Origin: Triglochin maritima
Lineage: Eukaryota > Streptophyta > Magnoliopsida > Alismatales > Juncaginaceae
NCBI GenBank assembly: GCA_963682175.1
Contig: OY821772.1
Coordinates: forward strand, 12,020,743 to 12,084,742
Length of the DNA stretch: 64,000 bases
Direction: 5' to 3'
Of the stretch, positions 58,260 through 64,000 are shown piece after piece (positions within the stretch are counted from its first letter, which is position 1; every line of letters starts with the position of its first letter). The notes beneath the pieces were generated by a model. It saw nothing but the letters and a program-made list of their open reading frames with translations, was not told the origin of the DNA and made no database searches. The translations under genes were made by a program, and so were the position numbers.

Positions 58260-59493
58260 TGATGCATTGCATACATTGCATCATATGTCTTTCATTTAGA
58301 TTACTTTTACATCAATAAATGCTACTAAGGTATGTGTTTAGTCTTATTTACAGAATACAGGGACCTGAATGCAAATTACCCACATCTCGAGCATAAACGC
58401 GTGCAAAAGACTCATTTCTATCATAAAGACCAAGCTCAAGATTATTGGGTTTCGAATGGAAATGTTTCCAAGAATAAAAGCATTCAAGACCTAATTACAA
58501 AAAGAACAAGGACTTAAACACAAAAGTAGCCGGGGACTTAATTGCAAAAAGACAAGGACCTAATTGCAAATCACGAGTAGCTTTTATTATCTTGGAGAAA
58601 ATCTAAAGAAAAATCAATGTGGATCTCCAAATATATGAAGGAATTAATCCGGAGCTCAAAAGAATGGAAAGAATCAATCCAGACGCGCAAAGGAGGATCA
58701 AATCATACCATAAACACACAGCAAAAATCCGGATTAAATCAGAGGAGATTATGCGGCGAAATCGCCGCATATCACATACATTGTGCGGCGGAACCGCCGC
58801 CCCCTCAGCGATCTGTGTGCTCCAATTTTGTCCAGTCGTGTCTAGACACGTGTACTCTCCAATTCTATACTTAGGTCTCTTGTAACAACTATAAATAGAC
58901 CCGAGAACGATGTTAGAAGGGTCCTTAGTCCTTAGTCTTTGGTTGTAGTTTTTATTCTTAATCTTAGTTTTGTATTCTTCTTTTCATTAATAAAATTCTG
59001 TCTTTTATTTCTTACTTTTAGTTTTCTTTTGTAATATCTCAAGGACCCCTTCTTCCTCCCTCCATGAGTTTCTAACTCTTTCCAAAGGGTGGAGGTGACG
59101 GATTTAGGGTGAAGAAAAGACGAATAAATGTTATTATTTTAAGTTCGTATTAGTCTATTTTGATTACTTGTGTTTATGTTAAATCATTTATCATGTAATG
59201 CTTCATAACTAATATGATTTATTATAAGTTTCTGAATTCTCTAATCTAAACCTTAAATCTAAACCTCCGCCCGACGGAATTCACATCTTTGTTCTTGTTT
59301 TAATTTTAATTGTTCTTATTCTTGCTTTAGATAATTAAAACCCAAAAATCTCAAAACCCAATTATTTCTTCTCTCCTTCTTCCCCCAATCGAAATCACAC
59401 TAATAACAAAATCTCTCCCTCCTTGTGTTCGACCCGTATTTGCCACGTCTCCATTGACGCCGTGCACTTGCGGTATAAATTTAATTCTCATCA
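58260..59493 (+). repeat. LTR family B (5' LTR of a truncated element)
   Basis: It starts TGATGCATTGCATACATTGC and ends ATTCTCATCA (1234 bp). The TATA box is at 58890-58897. Palindrome pair GCGGCGAAATCGCCGC (58753) and GCGGCGGAACCGCCGC (58785), 32 bp apart, ends about 90 bp upstream of the TATA box. A primer-binding site follows, so it is a 5' LTR. Confidence 0.88.
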
Positions 59494-60300
59494 TGTTTTT
59501 GGCGCCGTTGCCGGGGAGGCGACACAGATTTTGTTTGTTGTTGATTTCGATTTTATTCTGTTTATCTTGTGCGCGATCTAACTATTTGGATTTGTGTTTC
59601 AGGAGACAACAGAGCACGCGGCGAAATCTGAGCGCAGTCTGAGCAACAAGGGCGGCGGAATCGTCGCACATCAAGAGTAACCTGCGGCGGAATCGCCGCA
59701 CAAGTGAAGCATCTGGGCTTCAAATTTTTCTGGGGTTAGCACCATCTCTGGGTGGACGCGTGGAGCTACTGAAATTTCGAGAGCGGGCGGCGAACCCGAC
59801 TAAACATTGCGTACGTAACCTTTGTTGCCTTTTTCCTCGTAATTTCTAGTTTCAGAAAATTTCCTTTTCATAGAACTGCATGTGTTAGGGCAAAAATTTC
59901 ATAATTGGCAATAATTCAACTCTGACCTAAAATTGGCAAAATTAGAAAGGCCTTAGTGCATGCATCATCTAGTGTTTTGTATGCATTATTCTTGCTAAAT
60001 TCTTGCAAATTAATTCTTGCTGAAGAGTGCTGGAGTCAAGGTACGTATCGCGGTTTTTATCGATTGCATTTAGGCATATAATTTAGTTTGCATACAACCT
60101 TGCAATTGCCCCCCTCTAAAGACCATTGTTTGACTATCTTTGCTAGATCTAAGCTAAACTATCTTAAGGGCAACTCCGTAGGCAAAGATACGGTGGGGAT
60201 TTCATCACCTTTCCGTGGCACTCAGGACAATGAAGGTTTATAAAATGGTTGGTGGAAGAAGGACCACCAAAAATACTGGTGTAACCTAGCATTCAATGAG
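59494..60300 (+). mobile_element. Primer-binding site and leader of the LTR B element
   Basis: TGGCGCCGTTGCCGGGGAG at 59500-59518 is the intact tRNA-Asp site. A leader palindrome pair, GCGGCGGAATCGTCGC (59652) and GCGGCGGAATCGCCGC (59684), is 32 bp apart, 152 bp after the primer site. The leader fades near 60300, where unrelated sequence begins; no gag follows. Confidence 0.8.
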
Positions 60301-60359
60301 AGTAAGTTTCTTCCTTTTTTGATAAATTTTTTAAAGTACTTGAATGTATATTTAGCAAA

Positions 60360-60620
60360 TTTATATCTTTGTACGTAATACTGCAAGCAGACCAGAAATA
60401 CCGAATGTGGTTACTACATTATGAGATACATGCAGGAATCGTCGTGATTGCACCTGAAAACGTAGAGCTATTGGAGGTAATATAGGTGTAATGTTTCAGT
60501 GGTATAATTATAGTTTCATTATTTACATATTTATATTGTGTACTTCTATTTTCATAGGTCTTCCAAAACAATTACGATCCGTATTCGCAAGATGAGCTCG
60601 ATGATACTCGCGAGTGATGG
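60360..60620 (+). pseudogene. ULP1-like protease tail of a CACTA-type transposon
   Basis: The plus strand reads ECGYYIMRYMQE (around 60400-60437), the catalytic-Cys region of ULP1/SUMO proteases found in transposons. It continues as NVELLE, an intron-like stretch, then VFQNNYDPYSQDELDDTRE and a decayed WARYFV, then stops. The order and the closing 'DELD..R..WA' are typical of the C-terminus of such proteases. Only the last part of the gene is present. Confidence 0.65.
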
Positions 60621-60629
60621 GCTCGCTAC

Positions 60630-61309
60630 TTTGTTACCAACATGTTTATGAACTAATTAATAAGTTCTAATATCATGAACCACATTCTTTATAATTAGAT
60701 ATGTAATTTTATTTAACCACATTCTTTGTATTACCAACAAGTTATTACTTTAATATGATCACAATTTTCACTTTAATATGATCAAATTTCTTTGTGATTG
60801 ATATTTGTGTATGATTGTGGATGAATGTGTTTGTTGATTGACAACAATTGGTGTATGATTGTGGATGAATGTGTTTGTTGTGCAGGATGAATGTGTTTGC
60901 TGATTGTAAATGTTGTATCTAGCATTTATTTTTTCAATTTGAAAAGGGTATAGACGTCGGTTATTAGATTAATCTAACGCGTAACATGTCCTATAGACGT
61001 CGGTTTTAAGGTTAATGTGATGTCTAGTCTTTTTTAAAGGATATACACACCAGTTGTATGGGATATCCGACGCGTATACCCCGTACAATAGACATTGGAT
61101 CTATGTTATAACCGACGCGTATACCCCCACACAATAGATGTCAGCTATGTTGTATATCCAACGTGTATATTCCAAGAATAGACGTCAGACTATTTGTGAT
61201 TGACGTCTATGTATAGACGACACATAAATACACGTCAGATTGTGGAACGCAAATAACTGACGTATAAATGCCTTATACCCAACGTAAATTCCCTTTTCTG
61301 CACTAGTAA
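60630..61309 (+). mobile_element. CACTA-like right end with subterminal repeats
   Basis: The end CCCTTTTCTGCACTAGTA (about 61292-61309) reads inverted as TACTAGTGCAGAAAAGGG, close to a CACTA terminus with C changed to T. Upstream are about eight degenerate copies of TATAGACGTCGGTT in both directions (60952-61230), plus ACGCGTATACCCC repeats, the subterminal pattern usual for this superfamily. Two copies of TGATTGTGGATGAATGTGTT (60813 and 60856) lie before them. It interrupts LTR C copy 3. Confidence 0.65.
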
Positions 61310-61510
61310 TACTCTTGTTCGTTGTTGTCAAAGTGTAAGACTTGATCTCAACCCGTAACGGTGATAATCTCTCTCGGGTTGTGAGAGGAAGAAACCAAGC
61401 TCGACGAGGGTGTTCGCGAGCTTGTCTTGTAAAGGCATTATCTCCCAACCCGGAATGGGGAGAGGAGAGGACAGTGATGACGTGAGCGAAGCTCATGGGA
61501 TTGAGCAGAG
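61310..61510 (+). repeat. LTR family C copy 3, middle part
   Basis: Follows 50690-50890: TTGTTGTCAAAGTGTAAGAC, TCGGGTTGTGAGAGGAAG, then AACCCGGAATGGGGAG and GGGATTGAGCAGAG. The upstream part is cut by the CACTA end. It continues at 63094. Confidence 0.75.
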
Positions 61511-63088
61511 TAATTGATCCTTTTAATAATTGCAAGTGCACGACATCGGTGAAGACGTGACAAATACAGGGCGAACCTCAAGGAGTTGTGAGTGTTGTTG
61601 TGACTACCATACTCTAGTGGGAAAGGAAGGGAGAATGATGGTACCTAATCTAGACAACAAAGGTGACACTGAACAATAAAGACTAATAAAAAACGAATCC
61701 CATAGGAGATAGAGAATGGATGCAATAGTATAGATGTGTATTTGTGTGTGTAACATTTAGTGCGCATGCCATGCATAACATGAAAATCTTACAATGCCAC
61801 AATCCTAAGTGTGTTTCTACATGGATTAAGATTTATTTTTATCATTAAAACACACAAAACAATACTCAATAACAAGACAATGATATAAAGAACATGGAAT
61901 CCATAATGACCAAATCCAACTATGTCTCCACATGAATTAAGATGTAACATTATCATTAAAAAAATACAAGACATTAATTAAGATAAGGCCAACAAGAGCA
62001 CATGCTCCCACATGTCATCTTTATCTCTTTACCATTCCAACCTTATTCTTACCTAATCATTCCTTATAAAGTGGGATCACTAGCCAAAGCATGTGCTAAT
62101 AAGAGCATTAACACATCAAAAGTAAGAGAGGAACCCAACAAAATGGCTTTGGAATTCATGTGAAGCTCCAAGATTTGGATTAAACACACACACTAATACA
62201 ACACATCAACAATTCACATCACCCTCCACCCCAAATAGGTATGGACTGCTCTCTATACATCTCTATAACCAAGAAAACAACTCATAAGCAAATAAAGAAA
62301 ACTAAAGTTAACCAAAGCAAGTGAACAAAACTTGCATTAAATGAAAGATAACAACATGAAGAACATAAAAACTTAACTTGATTAAGAAAATGAAGATTAC
62401 AAAGTTGTTCCTCTTCTCCTCCACTACACTACTATTCAATAAACTAAAACCTACTCTAATAAACAAGAAATAAAACTTCCTCTACTAAACAAGAAATGAA
62501 ACTAACCTAAGGGGGAGAGGAAGGATTACAAATGTATTTATAGAAGATTAGAGGGTCTGGAAGATTAGAGGGTGACGAATGTAAATTAAATATGGATGTT
62601 GAATATCGCTCTCACCCAAGAACCAAACTCACCAAAGAAATTTGAGGTCGAACCAACCAACCGGATCCGCCATTGGCAGATCATTTGGGTCGGATCGACC
62701 TCTACTTTCACCAGTAGCTTTAATGTACCATTTGAGCACGTGGGGTGTACCCGGAGCCGTTGGTTCGAACCTATTTGGTTTTAATTGTTGAATTACTCAG
62801 GTTCAGGAGATTTTGGACTTTTGCAACCAACATATTTTTCTTTATACTTAGGTCCCTCCAGGTTTATACTTGGGTCCTTCCTGAGTTACAATCCGGCTGG
62901 GCATTACAAACAGGTCCAGAAACCTTCCAAATTAGTCCATTTTTCTTGCGTTTAGGTTTTTTTCTCTTTCTTTCTCTTTTTTATTTGCCTAAACCCTGAA
63001 ACACATCAAATAAACACTCGAGTAACACAAATATAGGGTAAACTAAATGATATATAGCATGAATTCATGTATGATATGCTTCTAATCA
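61511..63088 (-). repeat. Solo LTR, family D
   Basis: On the minus strand it starts TGATTAGAAGCATATCATAC and ends GATCAATTA (canonical form would end TCAATCA). Flanks CAGAG (61506-61510) and CGGAG (63089-63093), 4 of 5. The TATA box is at 62535-62542 (minus). Two palindrome-like blocks, GATCCGCCATTGGCAGATC (62664) and GGTCGGATCGACC (62688), lie about 120-155 bp upstream. It is related to LTR A in its GCAAGTGCACGACATCGG region. It splits LTR C copy 3. No gene. Confidence 0.75.
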
Positions 63089-63093
63089 CGGAG

Positions 63094-63263
63094 GTTGCAA
63101 GAGAGGACTATGACACGGGTGAGGTGTCAAACCTCTATAAAAATCGTTGTGTCTTGTGGTTTGATTGACTTTTCTCTACTTGTTTTTTATTGTTAATTCC
63201 ACTGCATAATTAAGTAGACATTAAGAAATTGATTACATAATTAGGGCTCATAGTGATCCTACA
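63094..63263 (+). repeat. LTR family C copy 3, terminal part
   Basis: GTTGCAAGAGAGGACTATGA, AACCTCTATAAAAATCG, ending GTGATCCTACA, as at 50890-51078. Together with 61310-61510 it forms one LTR with LTR D inside. Confidence 0.75.
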
Positions 63264-64000
63264 AACCTATCCTTCAATAATTCTTTAATTTTCACTCAGG
63301 TTCGTAATGGTTTCTTTCCACGACACCTCTGATCTGCTTGTAAAGGCATCCATTATATTGATGCTTCACCTTTAAGATGGTTCTCCACCCTTCAAACTTG
63401 ATGGTGTTCCAGAGTTTGTCGCACTTCAAAGAGTCCATCGACCACATGAATCCATCGTAAGATATCTTTTACATCTAGATCTCCACAAAACTCATGGAGC
63501 ACTACCTCTACTTTGTCCTTTCCACCACTCAGCTGGTGCGAAGGTGGAAACAAATTGATGCATGGCCACCGAGGTGGTGGTTCACGATGCCAATTTTCCT
63601 CCTCCACCGTCCTCTCGTCACCCCGTGGCACCACCACGGACCTTCAACATCCCAGAAGCTAAAAGCTTTGATACCAACTGACGTAGAGTGGAAGTGGGTT
63701 GCCGAATATTTCTTCGGTTTGCGGCTAGGCACTACCCTAGATGGTGTAAAGACTCCCCTCTACAAGCAAAAAAAAGAGATAGAGAATCCACTCTGCCAAG
63801 AATAAACTTGAAATCCACCAAGAAGAAAAGAGATATTTGTAGGGTGTAAAACTTGTTTCCCTTTGATTTCGTTAGCCACGTTATATATAGCATAAAATTG
63901 TTACATGGATAAGATCAAGCTGCTAACTAGGAGAAGACCAAACTAACAACTAGGATAAGATAACTCGTAAAATAAAAGGCAAAAGCTAGCTTGGGAATGG
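63264..64000 (-). mobile_element. Ty3/gypsy 5' fragment (copy 2), runs off the window
   Basis: Near-identical in order to 48340-49080: gag-like KVEVVLHEFCGDLDVKDILR followed by WIHVVDGLFEVRQTLEHH (minus, 63392-63560), the tRNA-Met-type site GTTGGTATCAAAGC (minus, about 63680), and an LTR from about 63680 to the window end. In this copy the gag start is open for 81 codons. The LTR's outer end is beyond 64000. Confidence 0.7.

Noticed and set aside
1..64000. tRNA and rRNA genes
   Set aside because: The tRNA-like matches are the primer-binding sites of retrotransposons (19 bases or fewer). No cloverleaf or rRNA segment was recognised.

Overview
This is nuclear DNA of a flowering plant, most likely a eudicot. 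The evidence is a five-exon nuclear gene for a plastid FtsH protease, a plant-only DUF241 gene, plant mobile domain (PMD) sequences, and nested plant transposons. Host coding sequence is sparse. Only two genes look intact: a DUF241 gene at 7852-8780 (+) and an FTSH1/FTSH5-type gene at 36686-41359 (-). Almost everything else is transposon-derived and decayed.

Layout, left half. 1-2262 is the end of a Mutator-like element (MULE-1) in which a PMD gene is fused by deletion to a transposase gene. It abuts a truncated LTR (family 'C', 2263-2929). 3541-5427 is a probable solo LTR packed with GGTCGACC palindromes. 5554-6190 is a hAT-like non-autonomous element with an 8-bp duplication. The DUF241 gene follows. 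9061-18815 is a decayed hAT transposon holding two separate insertions: a hAT-like element (9109-11739) that itself holds a solo LTR C (9758-11258), and a non-autonomous LTR retrotransposon R2 (12455-18170, -) with a perfect 5-bp duplication. 18948-35973 is one MULE (MULE-2) with a near-perfect 9-bp duplication. Its transposase gene is cut by an 11-kb Athila-like Ty3/gypsy element R1 (20529-31562; equal 1391-bp LTRs; duplication CTAGT). MULE-2 carries a transposase with SWIM finger, an OTU protease-like segment and a convergent PMD gene.

Layout, right half. After FTSH come a GC-rich LTR-like sequence with tandem repeats (42.2-47.4 kb) split by the non-autonomous element R3 (43382-46655, -), a Ty3/gypsy 5' fragment (48.1-49.1 kb), a second hAT-like element with an internal solo LTR C (49470-51525), an LTR A fragment, the non-autonomous element R4 (53300-58259, +), an LTR B with leader (58260-60300), a CACTA remnant with a ULP1-protease tail, an LTR C split by a solo LTR D, and a second copy of the gypsy 5' fragment running off the right edge.

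Two structural themes are not explained by ordinary annotation. (i) Several LTR families carry family-specific pairs of GC-rich palindromes at fixed internal spacing (21 bp in A, 32 bp in B, 19 or 22 bp in C). In families A and B the same pair occurs in U3, about 90-150 bp upstream of the TATAAATA box, and again about 150-160 bp downstream of the primer-binding site. (ii) Both convergent MULE genes carry a chain of GC-rich hairpins, bounded by GGGCGTCTG and CAGACGCCC, in what looks like their first intron. In addition, R2, R3 and R4 share one ORF that joins a gag-like part to a diverged stub of reverse transcriptase. All calls come from reading the sequence; no database search was run.
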